From the NCBI GenBank assembly GCA_014084085.1, contig NPFB01000165.1:11912-69582 (forward strand): a stretch of 57,671 bases of DNA, read 5' to 3'. Position numbers and translations under genes: made by a program. This DNA is from Hondaea fermentalgiana (lineage: Eukaryota; Sar; Bigyra; Thraustochytrida; Thraustochytriidae). The notes beneath the pieces were generated by a model. The model worked only from the letters and a program-made list of their open reading frames with translations. It did not search any database and had not been told where the DNA came from. Below are positions 49,062-57,671 of this stretch, piece after piece. Position 1 is the first letter of the stretch, and every line of letters begins with the position of its first letter.

Positions 49062-49592
49062 TCAACGGAGGCTGCCCACGATGGGGTACTTTGCCGACAA
49101 TTTGTCATACCACTCTGTGAGCAAGGCTGTTTCAGCGGAACTGAGATCGTCGGTCCGTGGATCATGCACGAGATCCGGGTCCAATTTCATTTTAGCGAGC
49201 GCCCGCGAAGCATCGCGACCAGCGAGGAGGGCGTACCCGCCATCAGGCCCGTAGAACCCCGACGAGGACACATCAAAGACCACGCCCTTGAGCGCAATGT
49301 AAACAGGTTCGCCATCATGACCATTGAACTTGGCGAGCTCCGCGCGCGAAAAGTCGCGCAGACGTCGCATGATCGCGTTACATTGGAGCGCGGTGAGCCC
49401 GCTCTGCTGCGGCGCCCGCGCGGCTCTCGCGCGGGCGCTGCCCTTCTCGAGCTCCAGCAGGCAGGTCTCCGTTTCGTCCACGTCGGGCCTCAGCCCTCGG
49501 CATCTGCTGCATCCGCACTGCGGTTCGCCGGACCCCGGCCGGACGGTCGCGCTCGGCGCGAGGTGGCCCGCGAGCACCTCCACGCGCCTCAT
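49062..49592 (-). CDS. MAPR-family cytochrome-b5-like heme-binding protein
   Basis: 176 residues from the ATG at 49592, or 102 from the ATG at 49370 (MRRLRDFSRAELAKF), which starts exactly at the domain. The core matches the membrane-associated progesterone receptor/Dap1 family: DFSRAELAKFNGHDGEPVYIALKGVVFDVS...FYGPDGGYALLAGRDASRALA, with the family Tyr residues (YIA, FYGPDGGY) and no b5 axial histidine pair, then LLTEWYDKLSAKYPIVG at the end. PGRMC/Dap1 proteins bind heme through Tyr and support cytochrome P450s and sterol metabolism. No N-terminal membrane segment is seen, unlike PGRMC1. The first 70 residues of the longer form have Cys pairs and could be non-coding. Confidence 0.85.
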   Translation of the reverse strand: MRRVEVLAGHLAPSATVRPGSGEPQCGCSRCRGLRPDVDETETCLLELEKGSARARAARAPQQSGLTALQCNAIMRRLRDFSRAELAKFNGHDGEPVYIALKGVVFDVSSSGFYGPDGGYALLAGRDASRALAKMKLDPDLVHDPRTDDLSSAETALLTEWYDKLSAKYPIVGSLR

Positions 49593-49940
49593 CGCCACGG
49601 TGCCCGCGCGCTGGCTGCCTGCCTGCCTGGCCTTCCGGGCTTCGGCTTGCTCGCTCTCTCCCTCGATCGGAGTCTGGTGCTCGTCGCGATGCCGCTTCGA
49701 GCCACGATCGGAGTCTGCGCGGCGCTCTGGGTCCCGTGTCTCCGCACCCCCTCCTTCGCGGAACTTACAGGACCCGGCTCCAGGGAAACTGTAAAACGGT
49801 GTGCACCGGAGGCCGCCTAGAGACGAATTCTCGCAGGCCTGGCTGCCTGCTCGGCGTGCGGGCGGCAGGGGCGCCTGCTGCGCGAGCCTGGCTGCGCTTT
49901 GCGAGCCTCCCCGTTGGCGCGTTTGTTGGCTGGAAAGGAA
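49593..49940. promoter_or_regulatory. Divergent region, MAPR gene and zinc-finger/LRR gene
   Basis: About 350 bp between two head-to-head ATGs. GC-rich, with no gene; presumably holds both promoters. Confidence 0.4.
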
Positions 49941-52900
49941 ATGGGGACTTTCCAGGGCGCGCCTCTTGCGCCGCGAAGAGACTGGGCGACGCGGTGGAAG
50001 CGACGACACGTTGTGCCGTGGAACTGCACGCTTTGCGGCAAAGAAAACGCATACGGGACGCAAAGATGCGTGCAGTGCGGCAAGCTTCCGCCTGCAACAG
50101 GTGAGTCGCCCCGCGGGGCATTCTCGTGTGGCCACGCCATGCGTGGGAAATGCCAGCGGCTCTGACTAACATAAGCATTCGCTTCTTCGACACTTTTTTC
50201 AGCCAATCTTCGCGTCCAAGATGCTGCAGCGACACTTGTGCAAGGCATTGTCAGGCGAAAACTTGCCAAGAAAAAATTATTAGCGCAATGCGAAATGCGC
50301 GTGCGGAAACGCTTCGACCGCAGGTCAGGATCCGTGTATCTCGAAGATTTGCAAACTGGAACGAAGCTTCGGTACGTGGAGCGTCTCATCGCGCATGATT
50401 TGGACATGGACGAGAGAGAAGAACTCGAGTTTGAAGACTTTCGAAAACATCAACATGAAGAAATGCGCCTCAAACTCGCATTTGCCGAGCGCGAGACGAA
50501 ACGCAACATCGAGCGTGACGCCAGTCAAGCGGCAAAAGAACAGGCCGCCATCGACGAGCTCGCTGGGCGATGGGCTGGACCGCTTAAAGCCGCAGACATT
50601 ACTGGGGAACTCATCGCAAATTGGCTCCGGTTCACTGAAATCAGTCCGCTGGTATGGGAAATGGGGCCTCAGCTCACGCTCATCCGACTCATTGGAAATC
50701 CTCTCGTACGCGTCCCCGGAAGTCTGTTCCTCTCGCTGTCACAATTGGAAATCATCAGTTTTAGCAACTGCGGACTCGTAGAGCTACCTGAGGAAATCAC
50801 GACGCTCAGTCAACTTCGCGATCTCAATCTGATGCGAAATGAGCTCGAAAGTCTCCCATCGCGAATAGGGGACCTCACCAAGCTCGAGGGCTTGCACGTC
50901 TCGTGCAACAAGCTAAAAGCGCTTCCAGAAAGTATTGGAGCGCTGCAAGCCATGCCGCGTCTCGGCATCGAGAAAAATCAGATTTCAGATCTTCCAGCAA
51001 CAATCGTTGATATGAACTGTAAGATTATGTCCTGGACCCAGGCGGGGCTCGTGCGTCTGCCAGAGAATCTCGCGGCTTTTGGGTCGAAGCTTGTCTCTCT
51101 CACAGCTGACCACAATCGCATTCGTCGTATTCCCAAAGGCATTGGCAAGCTTTCTCAGCTCAAACATTTATCGTTATGCAACAATCTCATCAAATTCATC
51201 CCGGATGAGATTTGCAAGTGCCAAAATTTAGAGCGGCTTTGGCTCGACTGGAATCAGATCAGCGAGCTTCCCTCCGAATTTCCCAACCTCGAGAAACTAC
51301 AGTCCATCCATCTCGAGGGCAATCCGATGCGCGTTCCACAAATGGATGTGGTCGTGCAAGGCGTCCCCGCGCTTCGAACCTGGTTTGAGAGCAACATCAA
51401 CCTTTATCGCGACAAGGAACGCAAGCTCATTGTGGAGCACCTCCAGAGTATACTTGCAATTCTCGCAGAAGAGGGACTGCATGATCCCAGTCTCTTTATC
51501 GCTGGCATGAAGACGGATGACATTGGTGATCCTGCACACGATCTCTATTTTGCATTTGTGCCTGGCTACTTGCGGGAGGTCGCCATCCCACGCTTTAATG
51601 CCTTTATCCAAGAACTCTTCAAGAACCAAGCAGAGGTGGAAAGGCGCCGCAAGCTGTATACTCGACGTCAAGAGCTCGCGGAACGTCAGGAGCAACTTGA
51701 GATCGAGTTGTCCGAGTCGCTCGAGTTCGAGTCCCTTCAAAGCACGGCGCTGCCTGGCAACAACACGCAAGCGGACCAAGATCACGAGAATGAACCGGAG
51801 TCGACTGGGGGCAGAAACGAGGCGCATGGTGAAGACCACGACAGCATGTTTGGCTCACCTGTTGATAGAACAGATATTCTTAGTCCTTTCGACGGCAAGG
51901 TTGACGGGGAAGCCGAACATGAGGTGGTCAAGCAGGTATCCTCCACGGTGCGTCAAAAGGATGTCATCCTCAAAGAACTTGCGGCAACACAGGCTGCGCT
52001 GCATGGCCAATTTGGCGCCGTACAGACTGAGCGTACCCCAGAGGAAGAGCGTGTGCGTCTGACCAAGATTGCTCTCGGTAAGGTGCGTCATATCCTCGAA
52101 CCCTTCGATTTCACGGACACGGACATTGAAGAAGCTTTACAAACCTTTGAAGATCGGTTTGGCAAAGTCTTTGTAAGAGACCAGACAGCAAATTTTCGAC
52201 GCTGCTCATGCATGCGAAATGGTGAGCCAAGACTCTGTGTGCCACCAAATCTTCACTTCAATTGCGAGCGACGCGCTAGCATGCTAAAGATTGGTCTCGT
52301 GACGTACTTTACTCGTGCGCAGCGCGACTCCATCAACGAAGAGACCCGTGTACTCGACGAACGGCTGATCGAGGTAGATCAAGAGGCAAAGACTTATGCT
52401 ACTAGCGAAAAAGGCAAAGCATTCTTTCGGCTCTTGGCGCACGCTGAAGCGGGCAACCTTCTCGAACAAGAGCGACGTGAGCGTTTCGTTCTTCGAAAGC
52501 AAGTCCGTTTAGAGCGGCGACGGCGGCGAAAGCACGCGAGTATCAACAAAAAGAAAGAGGCTCTGCTCAAGGCCAGAGATGAGCGCACGGAGCGTCTCAA
52601 CAAGGTACGATTCAAGTACACGGCCCAGCTCGAACGACTTCGCGGTTGGGAAGCGCAAGAGTGCAGCGATCGAATTCGTGAGATCGACGACGATCTTGCA
52701 AATCATCCGCAGGACATGGCTCTGGAGATTTTACAAATCGAAGAAGATACCGTCGACGAGCGCTTCAAGGTGCGATCTGACGCGGAGGTCATTATGGCAA
52801 GGTACAGGCCACGCGGGCGCCTTCGAGCTTATTTGCACGAAAGATTGACAATGATGCACGCGCGGCGTGCGCAAGATCTTCGAAAGAAGCTCGAGGAAGC

Positions 52901-53291
52901 TTATGCTCTGGCGGAGCGCCGTCGTGTGTCGCTGGAGACGCGACGAGAATACCGCGTGATGCGACGAATTATGTTTAATTGGATGCATCTCGGGGTGCGC
53001 ATGACCTTTGAGTCGTGGAGAGAGCACACGCGACGGACAGTATATTGGCGAAAATATCTTGCGATGGAGCGAGATAATCAGCGTCAGCTTGACGAAGCTG
53101 CCAAAGATGCCGAAAAAATCTTTCAAGCGGCTGAGTATGCCAAGTGGACGGAGCGGATCGATCCTTTTAGCGATCTTCCCTACTGGGAGCACTGCGAGAC
53201 ATTTGAAGTTCGTCACGACCCTCCAGTCCTCGAAGAGTGCGACTATGTTCCGCGCGTACCCATGCGTCGAGGATCTTTATCGATGGCATGA
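49941..53291 (+). CDS. RanBP2-type zinc finger, IQ, LRR and coiled-coil protein, 2 exons
   Basis: Spliced: 49941-50100 and 50203-53291, 1082 residues. The intron has donor GTGAGT, a branch-like CTGACTAAC and a TTTTTTCAG acceptor. Exon 1 encodes a RanBP2-type finger WNCTLCGKENAYGTQRCVQCG (residues ~29-49; C-x2-C...N...C-x2-C). The splice restores AATLVQGIVRRKLAKKK, an IQ-motif-like calmodulin site (~65-81). LRRs follow at ~210-430 (LRDLNLMRNELESLPSRIGDLTKL, LERLWLDWNQISELPSEFPNLEKL). Then come a coiled coil (~520-560), an acidic linker, a Cys-containing segment (RRCSCMRNGEPRLCVPPNLHF), long basic coils, and a C-terminus with FNWMHLGVRMTFESWREHTRR, reminiscent of Sfi1-type repeats. It is probably a cytoskeletal or flagellar scaffold with calmodulin and ubiquitin/RNA-binding options. 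I know no orthologue. Confidence 0.85.
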
Positions 53292-53476
53292 AATGTAAAT
53301 TATAGAAAGGGAGAGAAGAAAAAGAAGGTGGGAGGATAAAGAGAGTAAGGTATTTTGGGTGAAATTGCGTTGTTGGATTATTCAATTGCCAGCTCGCTAG
53401 CTTGCTAGCTTGCTTGCTTGCATAAGTTGACTCTGCAGTGGCGAAAGAGAGGAAAAGACTTTGAAAAATAAAAGTC
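53292..53476. other. Tail-to-tail intergenic region
   Basis: Short 3' spacer with (GCTT)n near 53395-53420. A plus-strand AATAAA at 53467-53472 lies 5 bp from the PP4R3 stop, so the two transcripts' ends must overlap. Confidence 0.6.
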
Positions 53477-56400
53477 TTAGCCGGTCCGAGCCTTTTTCGA
53501 GTTTGCGTCGGCATCTAGCGTTGTTGTGGACGGCGGTGCGTCTGATGCGAGGGCAGCGCCCGATGCTGCTGCTGCTGTTGCTGCGTCTTGAGGTTGTTTC
53601 TGCGATATTGCACCAGAAGACCCTTGCTGGTGACTGCGACCCCTATCAACTTCGTCGTGCACAGACGTGGACAAAGGCGCATCCGAAGAAGAGGAGGCCG
53701 AAGATACCTTCTCCGTCGTCGTGGTAGGCGCCGAGGATCCAGTCGCTGACTCAGGTTGGGGGGAAGAACATGGCGACACCGGCGGAGAGCCCTTTTTGGC
53801 TTCGTCATTGGATCCCAAGGATTTGGTATCGACGACGAGGCGGAGACTCTTTGCCTTACGCTTATTTTTGCGCCCGCCATTGATGCCGCCAAATCCACGT
53901 CCGCCATCGTGGTCCTCGTCCTCGTCGTCCTCAATGTCCTCCTCCATGGCATCGGCAGCGTCGGCAGCAGCCGCAGCAGCATTCTTCCGGGCGTCCATGC
54001 CGCGCTGCATGCGACGGAACGTCGAAGAGGCCGCCGCCTCGTCGTCTGTAGAAGACGTACCGTTTGCAAGCCTGACATTATTGTTTGCGTTTGCCAGACC
54101 CTCATCGTCGCCGTCGTTGCGCTGGTTAAAGTACACGTCCTCGTCCTGCGAAAGCTGCCAACCGTGCTCACCAAAAGGACGAAAGTCGCCATTGGTAACG
54201 GCGCCGGCGCCTCCAGAGGAAGATGCAACCTCGGAAATGCCGAGGAGCGACGGCCGGCCCTGGCGCTGGTGCTGGAGACGCACATAGCCGTCGCCCGAAC
54301 CAACGACATTAGAAATATTGGCTGTCGAGTCCAAGTTATTGGCGTCGTAGGTTTCCTTGAGCCGCGCATAAGTCTCGACGTAGTCAATGCCAGAGAGCTT
54401 GTCACCAAAGTTCTCGACAATATACTTGATGAGAAGACGAATCTTTTCCATGCGCACAAACTCGAGGAGCTCAATGATGGCGGAATTGATGAGGTTGTTG
54501 CGCGGGCCATTCGAGACAAACACCTCGAAAATAGGCGCGAAAAGGTTGAGCTTGACAATGTGACGGTTATAAAAGTCGTCCTTGAGCCCAACGCAAGTCC
54601 GCGCGAAGCGAATGGCCCCCAAGACAAGATGTTTGTCACGCGAATACAAAAGGCGCAACACCTTGTCCACGATGTCCTGGTTGAGCACAAAGTACTTGAC
54701 GCGGAATCCGTGGGTCTGCACGCAAAAGGACAGGAGCTCCGTGATATGATGCTCTGCGACGCGCGCTGTTTCGGCCGCCTTGCGCTCGAGCAGGCGTTCC
54801 TGCGGAGATTGGGCCATTGTGGTCGTGTGCGCGTCGAGGAGACCACTGCACATGACGAGCTCGTATCCACGGGAAGCGGACGAGAACGGAGCGCGATTGC
54901 CCACCGCGCCCTGCAGCGGCGACGCACTCCCAGCCCGATCGGCCTCCTTTCCTGTGCCGGTATTGCGTACCTTTTGTCGCTTGACGCGAAGCATTTCGAG
55001 GGGAAGGACGAGCCACCAAATGTAGTGATCGTAGAATAAGGTGAGAAAGCTTTCTTTTTCGGCGGCCTCCATGGTCTCCGGGTCCAAAAGCATCCTGAGA
55101 ATCTCCATGGCCTGCGCCTGCATACCGGCCTCGGGATCGAAGACGAGTCGCTTGAGCAGCTGTGCCATGAGGCTTAGCGGAGGCCGCTCACCGTTTTGCG
55201 GTGTCTCGGGCTGTGCAAACAGGTCCATTTGCCGCTGCAACTTCACGCGAATAGGGGTGTGCACGTCGTCGAGCAGCTTATTCAGCACCTCGTAGGCGCG
55301 CACACGCGGAGACTGCGGCTTGGTCTTTTCCGTGAGAATAAAGGAGCGCAGTTGCGTCGGGTCGTGGTCGAGTGCGAGTTTGAGAATGTCGCCAATGTTT
55401 AGTCTTTCTTGTACGGAGGAGTTGGGGTCTCCGAGGATGCGCTCGAAGATTCCGAAAAAGTTTTCGCCCTTTTTCATGAGGGAGCGGTAAAAGGCGTTTC
55501 GCGAGGGGACCTGCATTTTCTTGGCGAGCGAACAGAGCTCCTGTAAGCACCCGACGGCGTCGTTGCGCGTTTCGGGCGGCGTGTCGTCTGCGCGCATCAG
55601 GGCAAAAATGTTGTGAAGGTAGTGAGGGTCTGAGTGCAGCGCGTTGGCAATTTGCATGCCGTTGTTGGCGTCCATGTCATTAATAATGCTCGCCGTGCCC
55701 TCGTCCATGGTCCGCGGCATCACAGCGTCCCTGAGGAACCGAATGCGAAAGCTTTGGTGGATCTTGCGAAGCGTTTCAGGATCTTCAATGGGAACCACCA
55801 CCTTGTGCTGCACGTGTTTGCGCAGAAATTCGCGGTGCTCCGGCTTGGGCTTGACTTCCGGATCGTACTCGAGAACGCCCACAATGTCCTCAAAATACTC
55901 ATCGGAAAGAATCTCCTCCAGAAAGACTGGTTCGTTGTAGAGCACCAGCGTGCGAATGATTGAATACAACGTATACAAGCTGTGCAAGTCTTGCTTTTGC
56001 TCACATTCGTGGAAAAGGTCCAGAAGAGCACGGAGATAGGTGACGCGCGCAGCATTCGGGTCTGCGTCCGCATCATTGCGCTCGTCCTCACACGCACTGC
56101 TGCCCCGAGAATCCCCTTCTTCGTCGAGCCCCGGCGTGCTTCCCTCGCCGCCGCGCTCTTCCAGTTCGTTGGACGCCGAGGTCGTGCTACTGCTGCTGCT
56201 GCTGCCCGTGCTGCCGCCGCAGTTTGCGTCCTTGTCGTCCCGTATGATTTGCTTTTCTTCTTGTTCACCTGAATCTCTTGCTGCTGATGTTGTTGCTGCT
56301 GCTGCTGCTGCGGATGATGATGATGATGAGGAGGAGGATAATACCGAAGATTCGCCCTCTGCCAATGAACTTTTCATCGCCGCAGGACCGTCCTCACGCT

Positions 56401-57671
56401 TGTGCTCATGGTCGTTATTCTCGTGGCCGTCCTGTTGCTGCTGTTGCTGTTGCTGCTGCTGCTGCTCGTGGTAGGCCTGAGGACGATCACCGTCCGCAAG
56501 GTCGCCACTGGAACCGTCCTCGGCCTCGGTTTTCGTGCCCGTACCGCGAGCACGTGGGCGCTTGCGCGATGCGCCCGTACCGCGCTTGCGTTTCTTTTTG
56601 GACCTTTTGCTCTTGGGTCTGTATGGCATTTGCACCGCGTTCAGGTACGCCTCACGGTGCACCGGATTCATGTTTGCGAGCAGGTCCAAGATGCGGTCAA
56701 GGTTATCGACCTCGACGTCCGGAAGCTCGCAGCGCTCCATATGCTCTGCAAAGGACTCCCTGCTGTCTGCTTCTCCGTCGCGCCCTCCCGCGCTGCTGTT
56801 CCCGCTGCCGCCTCGGTAGATTCCTCCGCCATACTCGCCTTGCGCGTTTCGCGGGACGCCATGAAAGTCGGCTGATACCCTGCCCTGGATCTGGCACAGC
56901 TGGTCGAGAATGTATTCGAACCCCTGTTGCTCTTCGAAAGAGATGGCGAGCTCCATATTGGTCGTCGGCTCCGTCCAGGTAATAATCATCTTGCTCTGCG
57001 TCTGATAAATGTGCTCCGCCACAATGGCCGATTCGAGGATGGTTTGCCCGGGCGTCTCGTTCTCGTGGTCGGCAGTCACCTGTATCGCGTTGCCGTTGAT
57101 ACGACGAAGATACTTGATCTCGACCATTCCCGTTCCCTCGTCGATCCACCGCGACTCGTTGTCGAGTCTGTAGACCTTGACGCGCCAGCTCCGCTTTGTT
57201 TCGTCTCCGTGCGCAGGGTTTCCGGAGTTATCCTCCATGCTGTCAGCCGGATTGTTGCTGCCGCTGCCCGCAGCGGTGGAGGTTTTATTGTCGCTGTTTT
57301 TATTGTTGTTGTTACTGTTGTTCATGCCGTCGTCGCTGGAGCTGGACGCACGGCCGCCGTCTTCGTCGCGGCTGCTTCCGTCAACATCGTTGACATCCTC
57401 GACGTCGAACTCGTCCCTGCCGGTCCGCGTCCTGCTTGCGTCGCCGTTCTGTGCCTGAGCGCCTCTCGCCCTCATCTGCGCGTCGGCGCGTTTGGCGTCC
57501 GCCTCGCGCTCGAGGCCGCCGCTCTTGGCCGCGGCGCCGGACTCGTCTCCTGCCCCTGCTCCTGCTGCTGCTGCTGCTCCTGCCCCTGCTGCTGCGGCCC
57601 TTGCGCTGCCGCCGGCCGCGGCCTTGGCGTCTGCCGCCGCGCCGGCGCTCGCGGGCTGCCGCGACGACGTA
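53477..57671 (-). CDS. PPP4R3: Protein phosphatase 4 regulatory subunit 3 (SMEK/Psy2/Falafel)
   Basis: At least 1332 residues (first in-window ATG at 57475). The frame has no stop from there to the window edge, and its Ala/Gly-rich translation continues, so the 5' end is probably outside. Order: an Asn/Asp/Ser-rich leader; an EVH1/PH-like domain at ~94-205 of the short form (RVKVYRLDNESRWIDEGTGMVEI, then ILESAIVAEHIYQTQSKMIITWTE); acidic and poly-Gln linkers (~285-430); the SMK-1 domain from about 480 (EPVFLEEILSDEYFEDIVGVLEYDPEVKPKPEHREFL, VVPIEDPETLRKIHQSFRIRFLRDAVM); HEAT-like helices to ~1060 (GAIRFARTCVGLKDDFYNRHIVK); and a disordered acidic tail with KNKRKAKS. PP4R3 targets the PP4 catalytic subunit to substrates in DNA repair, chromatin and centrosomes. 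The assignment is secure. Confidence 0.95.
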   Translation of the reverse strand, partial: TSSRQPASAGAAADAKAAAGGSARAAAAGAGAAAAAGAGAGDESGAAAKSGGLEREADAKRADAQMRARGAQAQNGDASRTRTGRDEFDVEDVNDVDGSSRDEDGGRASSSSDDGMNNSNNNNKNSDNKTSTAAGSGSNNPADSMEDNSGNPAHGDETKRSWRVKVYRLDNESRWIDEGTGMVEIKYLRRINGNAIQVTADHENETPGQTILESAIVAEHIYQTQSKMIITWTEPTTNMELAISFEEQQGFEYILDQLCQIQGRVSADFHGVPRNAQGEYGGGIYRGGSGNSSAGGRDGEADSRESFAEHMERCELPDVEVDNLDRILDLLANMNPVHREAYLNAVQMPYRPKSKRSKKKRKRGTGASRKRPRARGTGTKTEAEDGSSGDLADGDRPQAYHEQQQQQQQQQQQDGHENNDHEHKREDGPAAMKSSLAEGESSVLSSSSSSSSSAAAAAATTSAARDSGEQEEKQIIRDDKDANCGGSTGSSSSSSTTSASNELEERGGEGSTPGLDEEGDSRGSSACEDERNDADADPNAARVTYLRALLDLFHECEQKQDLHSLYTLYSIIRTLVLYNEPVFLEEILSDEYFEDIVGVLEYDPEVKPKPEHREFLRKHVQHKVVVPIEDPETLRKIHQSFRIRFLRDAVMPRTMDEGTASIINDMDANNGMQIANALHSDPHYLHNIFALMRADDTPPETRNDAVGCLQELCSLAKKMQVPSRNAFYRSLMKKGENFFGIFERILGDPNSSVQERLNIGDILKLALDHDPTQLRSFILTEKTKPQSPRVRAYEVLNKLLDDVHTPIRVKLQRQMDLFAQPETPQNGERPPLSLMAQLLKRLVFDPEAGMQAQAMEILRMLLDPETMEAAEKESFLTLFYDHYIWWLVLPLEMLRVKRQKVRNTGTGKEADRAGSASPLQGAVGNRAPFSSASRGYELVMCSGLLDAHTTTMAQSPQERLLERKAAETARVAEHHITELLSFCVQTHGFRVKYFVLNQDIVDKVLRLLYSRDKHLVLGAIRFARTCVGLKDDFYNRHIVKLNLFAPIFEVFVSNGPRNNLINSAIIELLEFVRMEKIRLLIKYIVENFGDKLSGIDYVETYARLKETYDANNLDSTANISNVVGSGDGYVRLQHQRQGRPSLLGISEVASSSGGAGAVTNGDFRPFGEHGWQLSQDEDVYFNQRNDGDDEGLANANNNVRLANGTSSTDDEAAASSTFRRMQRGMDARKNAAAAAADAADAMEEDIEDDEDEDHDGGRGFGGINGGRKNKRKAKSLRLVVDTKSLGSNDEAKKGSPPVSPCSSPQPESATGSSAPTTTTEKVSSASSSSDAPLSTSVHDEVDRGRSHQQGSSGAISQKQPQDAATAAAASGAALASDAPPSTTTLDADANSKKARTG

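Overview
This is a gene-dense eukaryotic nuclear window. It has no ribosome-binding sites or operons, its genes lie on both strands, and three genes are interrupted by short introns (58-175 bp). Donors are mostly GTACGT or GTAAGT, and a CTGAC/CTAAC-like branch site is visible in many introns. The gene content is Dim1, Bop1, Ufd1, a COP9 subunit, a myotubularin, PP4 regulatory subunit 3, a KIX-domain protein and a PIH (dynein-arm assembly) protein. Together with large uninterrupted ORFs, strong simple-sequence content and poly-Q/N/A/D tracts, this suggests a flagellate protist. A stramenopile of the thraustochytrid (labyrinthulomycete) type is my best guess, as inference only. Two 100-N blocks mark scaffold gaps. 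I saw no tRNA, rRNA, CRISPR array or intact transposon.

Layout. 1-2930: a minus-strand secreted leucine-rich-repeat (LRR) protein with 17 exons, almost one 69-bp exon per LRR and a GPI-like tail. 3528-13743: plus-strand Dim1 rRNA dimethyltransferase, an acidic protein of unknown function, a Golgi-type sulfotransferase and a TPR protein whose 5' side adjoins a gap. 13744-19291: about 5.5 kb with no supportable gene, full of polypyrimidine and tetranucleotide tracts. 19292-21625: a KIX domain fused to a PP2A-B56-like C-terminal HEAT region. 22047-27606: an mRNA-export-adaptor-like protein (minus), Ufd1 (plus) and a poly-Q coiled-coil protein (minus). 28093-31780: a PIH1 protein and an EF-hand protein with three exons. 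32510-35738: a tandem pair of Gfo/Idh/MocA oxidoreductases with a gene-conversion footprint. 36070-39632: CSN8-like (plus) and Bop1 (minus). 40144-43545: a probable domesticated DDE transposase, head to head with a SYLF-domain protein. 43791-48962: myotubularin (minus) and a coiled-coil protein (plus). 49062-53291: a MAPR/cytochrome-b5-like protein (minus) and a zinc finger-IQ-LRR-coiled-coil protein (plus). 53477-57671: PP4 regulatory subunit 3 (minus), probably continuing off the window.

The genes do not form one pathway. Several are housekeeping: ribosome biogenesis (Dim1, Bop1), ubiquitin/COP9 (Ufd1, CSN8), phosphoinositide and membrane traffic (myotubularin, SYLF) and mRNA export. The most unusual items are the KIX-B56 fusion, the DDE-derived gene with a D-to-N change at its apparent second catalytic position, and the exon-per-repeat LRR gene.
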